A stretch of DNA of 64,000 bases from Psococerastis gibbosa. Taxonomy: Eukaryota > Arthropoda > Insecta > Psocodea > Psocidae. The stretch lies in contig OZ020487.1 in assembly GCA_963971405.1 (NCBI GenBank), positions 9,397,344 to 9,461,343 of the forward strand, in the 5' to 3' direction. The translations under genes were made by a program, and so were the position numbers. The notes beneath the pieces were generated by a model. The model had not been told where the DNA came from. It was given only the letters and a program-made list of their open reading frames with translations, and made no database searches. Of the stretch, positions 20,846 through 33,395 are shown one piece after another. Positions within the stretch are counted from its first letter, which is position 1, and every line of letters starts with the position of its first letter.

Positions 20846-22380
20846 AACTTTAATCATAATGGATTCCACACAATTAATTCTGTGTCGACTTCTCCATAGA
20901 TTTTTTTTATTTATTTTTTATTTTTTAATGGAGCCCCACCCTCCTTCCGGAAATGGTGATGATTTCGAGTACCAGCGTCACCTACCGAAAATCAGAACGG
21001 ATGGAGAAAGAGTTTGCCCGAAGGCATTAGACCCTTGTCTGGATAGAATAGCTTAACTGTGGTGTATAGAATAAGCAGAAGGAATAGGCCCTCTTCTCCA
21101 TAGAATTTAAAGACACTATTATATATTTCTCAAAGAAATCCTGCAAAAGAGATAATAAAATTGCTCGTGATGGAAATAATTCCATTGTATTAAACTTAAT
21201 TGCTGCAAACATGTTGCTGCTCTTTATGGATGCCTCTCATTCATTACTTCTTTCTTTTCATCTTCCATTACAATGGGAATGATGGCAAAAAATATATTTT
21301 TGCTATTGACGCCGACACGTTTTAGCACACCAATTTCGGGCCTACTTTGTCACATAGTACCCAGTCACAAGTACTATAGTAGTCACTATAGTAGTACCTA
21401 TGTCACTAAGGAACATGACTTTTAAGTCCGTTCTCTTTTCATTATAAGCAGTAATTTGTGTGCTAGATTTCTGCCATACTCTCTATTTAAACGAAATACC
21501 AAGTATATTTCAAGTTATCTAACTTGCTGTGTCATACAATACATACGCAGCAAAAACTAGGGTGGCGACATCTATTGTATTAAAACTAATTGCGGTAGGG
21601 ATCCTTAAGCCTGAGGGACGTGCCATTCTTTACTTCCCTCATTACACGCGCTGACCTCATTCGCTCTTTGTCCTGCTGACAGCTGAATAACTGCTCATTC
21701 CCAGAAGTTGAGGAGTGTCTCATCGCTTAGTTCCCGTAGCGAGCCATTGTTGCTCATTTCTTTGGATAGTACACTTTCTGCCGTGAAAAACTATTTTCCC
21801 ATGAGAACTTTTGACTTGTGTCTGCACGTTGTTTGTTGATTCAAGATGGGCTCCTAATTAAGTAATTATAGACACAAAATACTGAAGGTACCAACTTTGA
21901 TCGCTATACCTACCTAGGTACATGATTAACACTCGCAAATAAATAAATAAATAAATATGTATTGAGGAGCTGACAATACTAGAATGCACAAACGGTATCT
22001 GTAATTGTGGAAAAGTACAAAAAGCTAATGAAACCACCTATTTCATATTCGATCCCTACCTTAAATGGACGGAACACATTAGAACCTAATCACACAGACT
22101 AAGAAAAACAGTTTGTAAAGTATTGAATGCAATATAACATAATTTATAGGTTAGCGTATTTAAAGTTACCTGATTATAATTTTGTCATTTTATGTAGACT
22201 TGTGTTGTAGAAAAAATTGGAATAAATATATATTTGATTTGATTTGATTTGACAAGAGTAAATATACATGTTATAGGTTTTGGTAAACCAATAATAGTTA
22301 TTATTAGTAATTATTACTCGAAAGTACTAGATCACGTTACGGACCCCCACCTATAATACAAGGAAAGCAATAATGTAACA
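20846..22380. other. Interval with no recognised gene
   Basis: AT-rich sequence with an AAAT run near 21936-21955 and a GATTT run near 22233-22250. No supported coding region or repeat family shared with the rest of the window. Confidence 0.5.
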
Positions 22381-22403
22381 GCAAAGGCTTTCACGGCCGG
22401 AGT

Positions 22404-22612
22404 CGATTGAAGAACCAGTAGAATCCGGGCTGATGGGCCGTGGTTGAAATGAAAGCGAACATACAAACGTCCAGACTTCTAAGATACAATCTTAGAAGTC
22501 AATGCAGTTCCACTGAAGATGTCGACCGCAGATGTTGTCGAAACGTTTGGAAGATCGCTTTCATTTCGAACACGGCCCATCAGTCCGGATTCTACTGGTT
22601 CTTCAATGGAAG
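22404..22612. mobile_element. Foldback element with nested hairpin and hammerhead-like core
   Basis: Outer arms of about 57 bp: GATTGAAGAACCAGTAGAAT and GGGCTGATGGGCCGTGGT at the left are mirrored by ACGGCCCATCAGTCCGG and CTACTGGTTCTTCAATGG at the right. Inside is a perfect 12-bp hairpin (GACTTCTAAGAT, ACA, ATCTTAGAAGTC) at about 22473-22499. Then comes CTGAAGA at 22513-22519 and GAAAC at 22540-22544, the two conserved boxes of a hammerhead ribozyme with a pairable stem between. The outer arm recurs at 40287-40325. The arrangement resembles terminal parts of Penelope-like elements (inference). Confidence 0.6.
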
Positions 22613-22619
22613 CAATAGT

Positions 22620-23338
22620 TTGAATTTTTATTCTCACCAACAATTGTCGTTTACTCGTTGCCTTACTCAGGAATTCAGAGAATGAGGGGGCGGGGGTCTT
22701 CGATATTACACTAGGGTACTTGGATTAAGTTATATGACATTTAGTGAAAATCTATTGTAGTCAATGTATTCAATGTCCAATATACATATCAATAAACTGT
22801 ACATGTATGTTGAATATAGATTGTACAATAGATAGTGGGGTTTTTCGATTTCAAATAGATTATTTTACAAACGGAAAAACTGCAAACGGGAGAGGGGTTA
22901 AATAGACGCAAAACAGTGGTGTTTTACAACAGAATGGCTAGGTTTCACAGACAGGTTCGTATAACTGCAAACAGAGGGGCCCTGGGAACATGTGTGAAGA
23001 AATTGCTCCAAAATCGGGGTTTTACACTCCAAGTCTTATTGAAATGACTGAAATGACTCCAGACAGGAAGATTTGGGATTTTTTTAAATATAGGTACAAA
23101 ATTGTGGCCTTATGAGCATTTTGGGGGGAAAATATTTTTTCGATTGGGCGTTAAAACTGGCTGACCCCCCTCATTGGCTACAGCTTTTGCCGATTCTATG
23201 GCAGCAGAATTGCTGAGAAGTAGTGCTCAACAGAGAATAATCTGCTACAGGAGAATCTGCACCAACCCATTTGCTCAAATGTATCCCAACAGATCTCCTT
23301 CGTATTTATTGTCTAAACCTCTAACGTTTTTCTACTAT
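22620..23338. other. Upstream flank of NMDAR2 exon 1
   Basis: No repeat family recognised. A CTAACGTTTTTCTACTATAG tract ending at 23340 is a plausible 3' splice site just 83 bases before the NMDAR2 start codon, suggesting a 5' UTR intron. Confidence 0.4.
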
Positions 23339-23410
23339 AGGTACCTTATTGTCGTAAGCATAGACTTATAAACTATAGAATGCAATAACCCATAGCAACC
23401 AAACGGCGCT

Positions 23411-23671
23411 ATGCCTGGGAGCAATGCATTACCCCAGTGCTATAGCTGTGTGCGCGTGCGTATTTACAATCCTGTGCTATACAGCATGCGCGGCGACGCG
23501 GGATGGAATCGCAGGCGGCGTGCGACGTCGCACCGGCCTGCAGATTATGAACATTGGGAACCATACGTGGCGTCGACGCAGCGGCGCGACGACGCAAATT
23601 GTGCCGGCGACCGGCGGCCCCACTGTAGCCACCAAAAGCGATGTTATTCAGTATGTACGGCACGGACCTAA
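23411..23671 (+). other. Overlapping upstream ORF at the NMDAR2 start
   Basis: An ATG 13 bases before the predicted NMDAR2 start opens a different frame that stays open for 86 codons, deep into exon 1. Both ATGs have G at -3 and C at +4, so neither context is clearly better. If the transcript includes 23411, ribosomes must leak past it. The product is Arg/His-rich and looks like no protein, so a regulatory role is the only one proposed. Confidence 0.4.
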
Positions 23672-23856
23672 CCTCACGTTGGCTATTTTGCTGCCCCATA
23701 CGAATTTCGGTGTGCGCGAGTACTACAAGACGATCAATGACGCGGTGAAATCGCTGCATAAGGGACGACCTCAGCGGTTTTCATTTTTACAGAAGTATAA
23801 TTTTGGCACCGAGCATGCCAAGATGAAATTGATGACGCTTACGCCTAGTCCAACAG
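23424..23856 (+). CDS. Nmdar2: NMDA receptor GluN2-type subunit (NMDAR2), exon 1: signal peptide and start of amino-terminal domain
   Basis: GluN2 subunits pair with GluN1 to form glutamate-gated, voltage-dependent Ca2+ channels at synapses; the extracellular amino-terminal domain (ATD) has a bilobed periplasmic-binding fold and tunes gating. This exon gives 144 codons plus one base. Residues 1-23 (MHYPSAIAVCACVFTILCYT then ACA) are a signal peptide. NHT (46) and NLT (83) are glycosylation sequons. LTLAILLPHTNFGVREYY starts the first strand and helix of the ATD. The donor is ACAG then GTAGGT at 23857, phase 1, matching exon 2. Assignment rests on exons 2-5, which read in order as a GluN2 ATD. 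The exon is much richer in C+G and CpG than its flanks. An overlapping upstream ATG lies at 23411. Confidence 0.88.
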
Positions 23857-24862
23857 GTAGGTTTTTTCGATGCACTTTAGTATACAGTACCTGGGTATGT
23901 AGAATACAGAGTTTGATAGTGTCTATGGTAGGACAGAATAGATGTTACATTAATTTTACATATGTTAAAGCCTGAAGTATGGGGTACATTTAAACAAAAC
24001 GGGGACACCCACCCGACACAACGGGGAGACCTTGTAAGGCCAGCACCACGCACAGCCAAGTGTGAGCGACTGGATCCTACACTACAAGGTTTCCCCTTAG
24101 GAAGCTCCCGATTGAACTGAGAGCGGCGAGTAATGCTAATAACTTCCCTAAATTGCTTAGAGACAATTTCTTAGGGAAGGCTTTCTACACTGTCACTGAA
24201 GCACTAGCACAATGACAGAATTCTACCTGATTTTGACGATATTTTGACGATTTTACTTTATACTTCTTGACAATTACTTGTTGTTTACTTGTATTGTGTA
24301 ATTTAACAGAAACATACTAACTTACTATATATATATATATATATATTTATTTATTTATGGGTTTCATACAGAAGAGACAGGATGTTCGCTTTCCGCCAAT
24401 AAATATGTGTTGGAATATCTGCCACGTCACATTGAAAAAACGTGGCAGGTGGCCCCAGGATTAAAAAAAAAAGGTTTTAGGCGCTCAAATGTCCAATCTA
24501 TCTCTCCTAATATACAGAACCTTATGGCAGTGTAGAAAATTATAGAAACCTTCTTCGAGGAACCCTTTGCGACATTTTTGGAATCGAATTCTAATACAAA
24601 GCATAGACATACATAGGGTTGAAAAATGTGTAACGTGGTGGGAGAATCTAAGCCTACAGTTCTATGTGGGAGAGATGAAACATTTGTTCCTCCATTTTGT
24701 TTTTTTAATCTCGAACGCCACTTGTAACGTTTTCTATGACCCTTAATTGAAAAGTCGTGATTGGTGGCTCCTGATATTCCAAAAATATTTTTTCCCTTCC
24801 TTTCCAACGTAGAACTCTGCTTCGGCTCATAAGCTCTATATCTACAAGTATAAGCTGTATAT

Positions 24863-24991
24863 GGCGAGTATTACACTTGTCAATATTCCGCCATTTGTGC
24901 AGCAATCATTGATGAGATAACATAGAGTAAAGGAAAAATCTCATCAATTATTGATGCACAAATGACGGAATATTGACTAGTGGAATATGCC
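24863..24991. mobile_element. Foldback MITE related to the GGCG-ATTCCAC family
   Basis: TTGTCAATATTCCGCCATTT and GTGCAGCAATCATTGATGAG are mirrored by CTCATCAATTATTGATGCAC and AAATGACGGAATATTGACTA, with a loop of about 20 bases containing CATAGAGTAAA. The ends GGCGAGTATTAC and GGAATATGCC resemble those of the Harbinger-like family, but no clear target duplication is seen. Confidence 0.7.
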
Positions 24992-25686
24992 AACTGACTG
25001 ATGCACAAAAGCAGGGAACACAAGGGATGCCAAAAAAAGGTTCGGCCCGACACTCCTGGCTCTGGGTATCATGACAGGGGCTGAAAAGGGTTATGAATAG
25101 AAATTACAAGTAAGAACTATTAAATCGAAGTTTATCTACCCGTCGTATCTACAATAACAAGATTATACCAAAAATGATTCAATTAAGTGTATTTACCTTC
25201 AAAGAAACTTATAGTGGAAGCTTAATATGATCACAAATTATTGATGGTAATACGGGAAGGGGCCATTTGTATCGGAAACAAGTAATTTATGATAAATTAA
25301 GTTACACATTTTCAATTTATTTCGTCCCATTATTTCCTTCGTTTCCCTTCCATTAATTTAAATTTCGCTCTTCCATAATTAAATGCAGAAATGTTGTTTC
25401 GTCAAATTAATTGAGTTTCAGTATAAATATTTTAGTTTTTGTAGGTTTTACGGAGTTTACGGTTTCTTAATTTTCTACTTTTCATACTGCCAATGGCGGA
25501 GGGGGGTCATGACCCCTGACAATGAGTAAATACCTATGATAGTAAATTGTTTTTTAGAATAATTGAATAAAACTCGAATTTTCAACAACAACAAAAATAC
25601 ATTTTCAACTTACATACAACTTGTGACCCCCCCCCTTAAATTTTTCGCTGGATCCGCTCTTGCATACTGCAATATATTCACTGTAC

Positions 25687-25740
25687 CTACCGTAATAAAA
25701 TATTAGGGGCTGTGACCAGCTTCACATTTTATTACAGTAG
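25687..25740. repeat. Short inverted repeat
   Basis: CTACCGTAATAAAAT and ATTTTATTACAGTAG face each other over a 24-base loop. Possibly the ends of a small foldback. Confidence 0.5.
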
Positions 25741-26074
25741 GTCAGTAGCATGCGACGATAGCATCGCATCTCAAATGCTTCGAGTTTCTTTCTGTTGTTT
25801 CTCACTTCCTCCTCCTCGCCACTACGATACCAATAGTTCTTGTACAAATTAAATTCAACAGTTGCGGCCAATCTACGTTATAAATATATTATTATAAATT
25901 ATATTATATTATTAAATTTCTTGATATTTTTATATTTTTGACAGCTCTCCGATTGATATTTCATTACATATTTGATGTTTACACTTATAAGGCTAGTCCC
26001 CCTCTAATTATCTCTTATAAACAGCTCCACTATAATTAAAGCCTATCAAACCTTTGCTATAATAATAAGCAGTT

Positions 26075-26166
26075 GCATGGCCAGAAAATGTAGCCAGTGT
26101 GGGACTCGAACCAGCAACCTTTCGGGTGAAAGGCAGAGTCCGTACCACTACGCTACATGTCGTGAC
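26075..26166 (-). mobile_element. SINE B head, truncated copy
   Basis: On the minus strand it begins GTCACGACATGTAGCGTAGT and holds the A-box TAGCGTAGTGG, the loop CTTTCACCCGAAAGG and the B-box GGTTCGAGTCC, ending in TTTTCTGGCCATG. The loop carries TTC in anticodon position, so the head probably derives from tRNA-Glu. The body present in the 59156 copy is missing. Confidence 0.8.
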
Positions 26167-26364
26167 AATAGTCCAGCCTTAGATTAAATGAAATCGTTTA
26201 TTTATTCAAGTGCACAATTAATACTGCAGTTTTACATTTGTAAAGGGGGGATCCCAAAGGATTGGTTCCCGTGCTGGGCCCCCTTTCAAATTCGACAAAC
26301 TTAACCTAAAAGAAAACCTAACCAAAGAAAAGAAATTGAAAAAAACCCCTGCATTATTCTAGTA

Positions 26365-27268
26365 GGGGAAGGCGGGGCAAAGTGAGCCGGTGAGGCAAAG
26401 TGAGACATCGTTATAAAATTTAGATAGAAAGTCTGGAAATGTTTTTGACCGCAGCAAAAGTTATAAAAAACCTGCCAACTCGTAGCAGGAGCAAATTCAC
26501 TGGAATCAAATTGGTTGTGTTTTCATAATTTTTAAACTGTTTTGGCTTGTCCTGTTATAACTTTAGGTATGTTGACATTAATTTATGTAAATTTTATGCT
26601 CATGTTTAAAAATTCGATAACTATTCCTTAGTTTTTATTACCCGTTTGCCCATATTTTGTGCCATAAATTTTGACTTCATGTGCAGTTATTTCACGTAGA
26701 CAATATTTTACACTTAACAGTGACCGGGTGGGGCAAAGCGAGACAGCTTGGTGGCTGGCTCACTCCGCCCCGTGGTCCAAACTATGATGCCTTTTTTTAG
26801 GGTGGTTAGAACATACAAGAGAAAAACCGATCAGCAAAGTTGGTCTGCTGAAAGCATGGCTATAGCCATACGTGATGGCACACCGATATTTTCGTTTTCC
26901 CGGCTATTTTAGATGAGTGTCGTGTTTCCCCGCGAAATCATTGGAAAACTAACCAGGGTGTTTAAAATGAGGCGTGGCCAGGATATATTTTCCAAAATTG
27001 AGATATTTAAATTTGTGAATTGTGTTTTAGATTTGTTTTAACATGTAAGTTAACAAAGATAATTCCGCGGGGCAAAGTGAGCCATTTACAATACTTTCTT
27101 CGAAGTTTAATAAATCATTAATTATTTGAATGAAACGAGTAATATTGCTATATATTTAGTAGAAATGTTATACCATGACTACAAAACTGAAAAAGGGTAG
27201 CTAAGTTCATATTTGTCGGAATGACCAGTGGTCAAAGGTTACTATGCTCACGTTGCCCCGCTCTCCCC
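26365..27268. mobile_element. Non-autonomous DNA element with GGGGCAAAGTGAG ends
   Basis: Left end GGGGAAGGCGGGGCAAAGTG and right end TCACGTTGCCCCGCTCTCCC are inverse, with TA on each outer side, as in Tc1/mariner-type insertions. Copies of GGGGCAAAG-GAG also occur internally at about 26731 and 27069. No frame over 60 codons crosses it, so it cannot encode a transposase. Confidence 0.7.
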
Positions 27269-28054
27269 TATGTTTGTATTAGGGATGAGATAATTATGTT
27301 TTAATTCGTTTTAAGAAATGATAAAGTTGGTGAACAACATGTACAGTATAAATTCCTTTTCAAAAATGAACTCCTCAGTCCTCTTGTATTGTAGTAGGCC
27401 ACTCAAATACCTTTGCTGGCAAGATTTATCGAGGTATTGGTAATGGACTGTCGAATCGATTACCAATAAAAAATGGCTTGTAAAAAACCTACCTCGCATT
27501 CCGAAAATCCAAATCCTCGAATATAGCTGAGGGATTGCAGATCAGCCGCATGAAAACAGCAGGTTTATCAAGATTTTACTGCTATACATTCCAAGTTTTA
27601 AAAATATGGCGCATAACGTATTCGAAAACTTTTGCTTTTAGTGCTTCAAATGCATAATGGATTTTCTATCAAAACATGCAGGTACATTAAGGTCTAATCT
27701 TTGTGTGAGGCCATGCATACAGGCTATGCATTTGTATTTATTTATTTTATTTATTTGGCAATAACGAGGTTACTTACTGTTATAATACTCAATATATTTC
27801 GTCTTGTTAAAATATATAAATATAAAAAATAAAAACTTGTAGAGTAGCCTAAGTCCTATTTATACGCCGTCTGCTTCTTCCATTTAGATTAATTTATTGT
27901 GTATAGAATAGCAATAGGTTATGTAAGCAAACGCATTGCCTTTTCCTTCTTCGTCTGGTGAACAACGACTAGGGGCTGGTTTGAAGCAACACGCTCCGGA
28001 TCCTCCATTGGTCTGTCCTCGTACAGCTTCCTAGCTCAGACCCCGGAACGTGGC

Positions 28055-28098
28055 CATTGAATATATAACACTATAACACTAGGGTTATATATTCAATG
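28055..28098. repeat. Perfect 15-bp inverted repeat
   Basis: CATTGAATATATAAC and GTTATATATTCAATG flank a 14-base loop. It lies immediately upstream of SINE C. Confidence 0.75.
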
Positions 28099-28290
28099 AC
28101 ATCGTGCAGTTGAAGTCTCGGAGCATCGACTTCGATTTTCCAGGTGGTAACGTGCTTGCACTAGTGCGAGGCTTTACACGCCATGCAATCGGAGACGTGT
28201 CGTACTCAACACGGGTAATAACCTACAGAGGCGACTGAAAAGGTCAATCGGATACATTCATTTATCTTTTTTTTTTTTTAACAAAAAAAA
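28095..28290 (+). mobile_element. SINE C, copy 1
   Basis: Shares with 39250-39460 and 62487-62676 the blocks GTGGTAACGTGCTTG, TCGGAGACGTGTCGTACTC, GAGGCGACTGAA and CAATCGGATACATTCATT. It ends in an A/T-rich tail. The GTGGTAACGTG start is A-box-like, so a tRNA origin is possible but the B-box is poor. Confidence 0.65.
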
Positions 28291-28876
28291 AAGCTGGTCA
28301 AAATACTCCGCACGCGGGTGTCCTGTCCTGACATAGCCATACATATTATATTATATTATATATTACATTATATCGTTCCAATATCGTATGAAGTAGTCCT
28401 TCATGACGTAACTTGTGACCAATTGGCTCTCCGCTTGACAATAGTTGTGCCCAATTTTTTTCCTTCCCCTATATATTTTTCCTCTATTATTAAAGCTTAT
28501 ATACTGTATGTCAAGAGGTTTTCATAGAGCGAATAGGCCAACATATTAGTAGTGCGAGAATTTAATTAATCAGCTCTGAGTCTCTGATGCAATGCTGTTT
28601 TCCAAAAATTATGAGAGATTCCTCTTAAATAAATCCGTTGAAAGCTCGAAATGGAACTTTTCTAAAACCACAAAGCTTTACAATTTGCAATGATGAAATA
28701 TTCAGTTTGCCAAAAGTCGAAAAGAACGGCAACAACACAATAAAAAAAGGTTCAAATAACATTTAGACTTCAGGTTTGCCCGCCGACAACAACCATTATA
28801 TTTGAATTTTAGAATCATTCACCAATTTCCGTCAGTTTCAGTGTCAATGAAGCCATCATTGAATGTAAAAAAATAA

Positions 28877-29725
28877 AGAACCGGTCCGAGTCTACTCGAA
28901 CATGCTGTCCAATTTATCAAAATTAGTAGATAGAGAAAATGAGTAATTAATGGTAAATAATTTTCCTATGGCTACATTTCCGATATCTGGGGGGGGGGGG
29001 GATTGCCCACCTGACGTCACTAGAGGTGAGGTAAATTCACACATTACCACTCAGCAATACTGGCAGGGCACGCAATGCATTTGAGCGTGAATTTTCTATC
29101 ATTTTTTCAAAAAAACATTTTTTTGTACAAATCCAAATACCTTTCTGGGAAAGCAACCGGTCCGGTTTCGTTAGTCAATTTAACACCTAAAACATGCCTG
29201 AAGGTAGAAATCATCGATAGAAAGGTTTCGCAGAAAAATTATTTTTAATTAATTTTTCATTAAATTTAGTTATTTTTTTTTTTACCCCCAGAAGCAAACT
29301 ATCAAGGGGCAAGCGACCCCCCACATTTTATCAACATTAATAACAACTACAATATATGTGAATTTAAAAGAAATCGTTGGAGCCGTTTATGGGAAATAAT
29401 TTTTTTTAGACGTTTTTTTGGAATTCTTTGAGAATAAAAAGAATAAAAAATTGAGTTGGCCCCAAATAAAAAAAATCGTCCCGAGGTATGATTTTTGTGA
29501 ACCTACATGCCGAATTTCATCAAAATTGGCCGACTAGTTTGCCCGGAAATCGACGCACACACAGACAGACAGACATACAGACAGACAGAGCGACAGACAG
29601 ACATTTCGTAAAAAGCACTTTTTTGGGTTCCTGGGACCTCAAAACGTGTAAGTCCGTTGAAATCTCGGAATCGAAAATTTCGACCATCACAAAGCTTTCC
29701 TTATACTACGTATAAATTGGAAAGC
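28877..29725 (+). repeat. Dispersed repeat A, copy 3 (complete)
   Basis: Full copy from AGAACCGGTCCGAGTCTACT to TATAAATTGGAAAGC. The internal G tract is 13 long and the GACA/GACAGAGC microsatellite is present. Divergence from copy 5 at 37903 looks modest. Confidence 0.9.
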
Positions 29726-29846
29726 AAAAAGGGGAAAATCGTGGAAACGCGGAAATGGATTATTGACAATAATGGAAAACTTCGGCAGCGGAATTGTCAG
29801 CATTACCACTCGTCAGATTCAACTTGTTTGCATAATTTCAGCAAAT

Positions 29847-30655
29847 TTCCGGAACACAATTTTCTTTTGGAAAGATTTCTTTACTGATAGGATTGTGAAA
29901 GACATCAGTTGCCGCTGAGTGGTACTCTTGAATAAATATTTCGACTACGGTATCGGGAAAATGGGAAAATGTCTTGAAAGTGTTGGTGATGGTGCGATAT
30001 CCTATAAAGGAAAAAGTTTTTCCCTTTTCAAGGTTAAGATTGAAAAAATGGGCTGAGAGATTTGTTAATTTCTTGTTACTGTCATACGATTTTACAGCCA
30101 ACTTGATTGTTGAGGGATTTACCTATGTTTCCGGAGCACTATTTTCTTTTGGAAAGATTTCCTTACAGATAGTATTGTGAAAGACATCAGTTGATTAAAT
30201 ATTTCGGCTGCGGTAACGGGAAAATGTCTCGAAAGTGTTGGTGATGATGCGATATCCTATATAGGAATAACCTTTTTCACTTTTCAAGGTTAATATTGAA
30301 AGGAAATGGGTTGTGAAAAAATGCTAATTTATTATTATTGTCATATGATTATACAGCTAACTTCATTGGTGAGGGTTTTACCTTATATTTCCGGAACACA
30401 ATTTTCTTTTGGAAAGATTTCCTTACAGATAGCATTGTGAAAGACATCATCAGTTGCTGCTGAGTGGTACTCTTGAATAAATATTTTGGCTGCGGTACCG
30501 GGAAAGTGTCTTGAAAGTGATGATGCAAAATCCTATAATGGAATTTTTTTCTTTTTTCAAGTTTATTAAAACATGGGCTGTGAGAAAATGCTAAATTATT
30601 ATTATCATACTATAAGATTCTACAGTCAACTTCATTGCTGAGCGTTTTACCAATA
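29847..30655. repeat. Tandem array, ~260-282-bp unit, three copies
   Basis: The anchor TTCCGGAACACAATTTTCTT (variant GGAGCACTATT in copy 2) starts units at 29847, 30129 and 30389. Each continues with TTTGGAAAGATTTC, ATTGTGAAAGACATCA, CTTGAAAGTG and CTTTTCAAGGTTA. The short frames within are not conserved between units. Confidence 0.85.
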
Positions 30656-32084
30656 TATTTACTCCCGATTTTGGTACCTACGGATGCTATCAAGAATGCA
30701 CTGGGCAACGAGGTTGAGCTGCTGAAAATAGTTTGTCTACAATCTACATAATTACCAGGAGCTGTTAACCCTTCTTTGTCCAGTTCCTGGAGTGGTATGT
30801 CCATGTGGAAACACAGTGCTTTCTGTGGGAATCTCTGACTTCCAGCAACTTGCCAAATTGGACAATCTGAACACTCGGCATCCTACTGCTGTTATGTTTG
30901 ATGGTCTGAATGACCGTGTAGATGCTAGAGTCTAACCTGATAGGACTTTGCATGTTCGTGAAGTGGTAGCTGATTCAGTGCCGGGTTTGGCCTTGTGGGG
31001 ACCGTGGGGCCAGAATTGTGTGGTGGCCCTTCCTCAGGCAGAGCAGTCTTATGTACTCTTTTGGCTGAAACGAATATTCCACTATCAATAATAAAATGGA
31101 GACCCTGAATTTATTTGCTTTGGTTAGATTAATCTATTAATCTATTGTCATTTTGTGACTTTTTGTAGAGGCCCCTTTTTTGTGGGGGCCCTTCTGGTCC
31201 CATATTCAAATCCGGCTCTGAGTTATTTGGCCATGTTTCAGAGACGAATAACACAATAGCGGAGCAACAACAAAACTTAGTACATTGGGGCTGACACAGC
31301 TATCGTACATGGAAGGTATAACCAGACGAGTGACAATTTATGAAACGACAGGTTACAAACAGGAGGCCAGAGGCAGCAGTATAAGGGCCACCAAACCCGA
31401 CCAGTTTCAACTTAGAAAAAACTTTTATTCTTCAAACATTTCTTCCAAATTTGAGAACTGAGAAGTAGCAGGTTTTACTTCTTTTGAATTGAACTCGGCG
31501 TGTCAACCTTTTATTGAGCCTTGAAGTAATAGTCAGTATATGCTATTATACACTGTCGTATTAGGAGGAAGGGAAGCAAGTCGCATTGGAACATACTGTA
31601 TTATACGCTGAGAGTTATAGAGCATATAACTGTTCTCAATAGTCCACAAACTTGCGGGAACTTGCGAAATTGGATACACTGTTTCCCATGAGAGAAAGAG
31701 GGGGGGGGGCAGGGGGCCGGGAAAGAGCAAAGAGCAAAGGGCAAAGGGAGTGGGAGATTTGAGGCTATATAGACCTATTCTTGCGTTGCCTCAAATAGCC
31801 TAATTGGGCCCATTTTGCTGGAATACAAGTTAACTGGTTTATGGAAAGTGTAATTAATGTCAAAGTGGCTAATAGGGGAGAGAGTTTGTGTGTGGAAATG
31901 GCGCATATTCTATAAGGACGTAAATGATTACAAGCTTCAACAAATTATTATAGTTAGGCCTACTGTATCTTAATGCCAGAATTTTCTTATGTAATCTTAT
32001 TTATTGTATATACATTATATACAGTATAATATATTATATATTGATTAAGCCGACTGTCGGCTTGCAATTTGTTTATTTACTTAG

Positions 32085-32400
32085 CCTATATTTGAGTTCA
32101 AGTGAGTACCAGATAGACTGCTGCAGCTGTGATTGCCTTTATGTGGGCCAGACCTGAAGGTATTTTCAGGATAGAATTAAAGAACATAAAAGGGGAGTAG
32201 GCAAGATTGAAACTATGGTACTTCTGCTCTGGCCCAACATACAAACATGACAGACCATCCTTAAAAATGAATTATCTTACATTCCGGTTAGTAAGGGAAA
32301 ATTGCTGGACTCCCAATAGGTGATAGAAATTTAAAAAGCTATGAACTCATGGAAAGCCTTTAACTCCCGTTAACCATTCAGCTATCTTTCCCATTAATAT
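32085..32400 (+). mobile_element. Penelope-like element relic (GIY-YIG endonuclease region)
   Basis: One frame shows EYQIDCCSCDCLYVGQT followed shortly by FQDRIKEHKRGVGK, matching the Cys-x-x-Cys-YVGQT and R--EH pattern of the GIY-YIG endonuclease domain in Penelope-like retroelements. The copy is degraded and only this region is recognisable. It is old, with several breaks. Confidence 0.65.
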
Positions 32401-32747
32401 AGGCTACTTGTTTATAGCCCTAGAATTTCCCCATTGGGCACACCCTTTACAGCCACAATTACCCCATCTTGCGGTTTCCTTGTTTGTCCAGGTCGGCCAG
32501 AGGTCGAATGTCGATTTGTTTAGTGTACGAAGGTCGAGCAATATTGTAAGGGACTGTTTGGAGTCAAAGTTGCTCACTCTCTCCTCCCAAAGTCACCCCC
32601 TGGGCTGTGGTCTTGTATAGCCGCGGCACTTTGACAAACTTTCTCAATTTTCATTGATTTCACAAAGGTTTATTATTGGGAAATTGGAATATTGTCAAGT
32701 TGTCTATGTTTACTGCAATGAGCATCGACGAAATAATAATTGTAGAA

Positions 32748-32800
32748 CTTCTTCTTCTTCTTCTTTTGCCCCCTAGTGCCGCGTGCGCGGCGTGGTGAAT
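32748..32800 (-). mobile_element. LINE 3' terminus with GAA microsatellite
   Basis: On the minus strand CGCGGCACTAGGGGGCAAAA then a GAAGAAGAA run, the same terminus as the LINE tails at 5385 and 48330. Extremely 5'-truncated. Confidence 0.55.
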
Positions 32801-33395
32801 AATTGTAGAACGCCAATACTAATTTAACAGGTCCAAGACTAAGGCTTGAAAATAAAGGCGAGTGAGTAGTTCAAGGCTCAGCAAAGAATGATTGTATTTG
32901 TAAATTATATATTTTTTGTTGTTGTTGTGAAATAGAGGCCCCAACCTGGCCTGTCAAAAATTATGATGGGCGGCCTGGTTTCAAGCACCAAGAGTAATCT
33001 GTCGAAACCGGTTTCAAAATTTGGGTTATTTATGAATTTATTTATTTATGAATATTTTACCCAGAAGGCTATTTTACTCGTTTGCCAAGGGCCGGGGAAA
33101 TTAAAGACAATAATTATAGACAACCTACGTACTATTTTTTAGTTACTTTCTGTTTTCTATGCAAAAGTCACTGAAGAAAAAGTAATTTCCTAATTTTTCA
33201 TTATTACTTAATATAGCCTAAGTAATGCAATTAATTTTTTTACCGTTTATATGAGCCAAATTCTACCAAACTCTCTATGAACCAAAGTCTACTGATTTGT
33301 TTATGTACCTACTGAACAATAACTTATCTTTTTTAAATAGGTATCTCATGTAAAATAATATCAAATTTTAAGTGGTAATGAGGGAAGCTCAGTAA

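Noticed and set aside
23409-23759. A 116-codon minus-strand frame over NMDAR2 exon 1
   Set aside because: It mirrors the CpG-rich exon, has no family resemblance and no splice or start context of its own.
30770-31010. A possible coding fragment with less AT-rich composition
   Set aside because: No frame stays open long enough to recognise a family, and it matches nothing else in the window.
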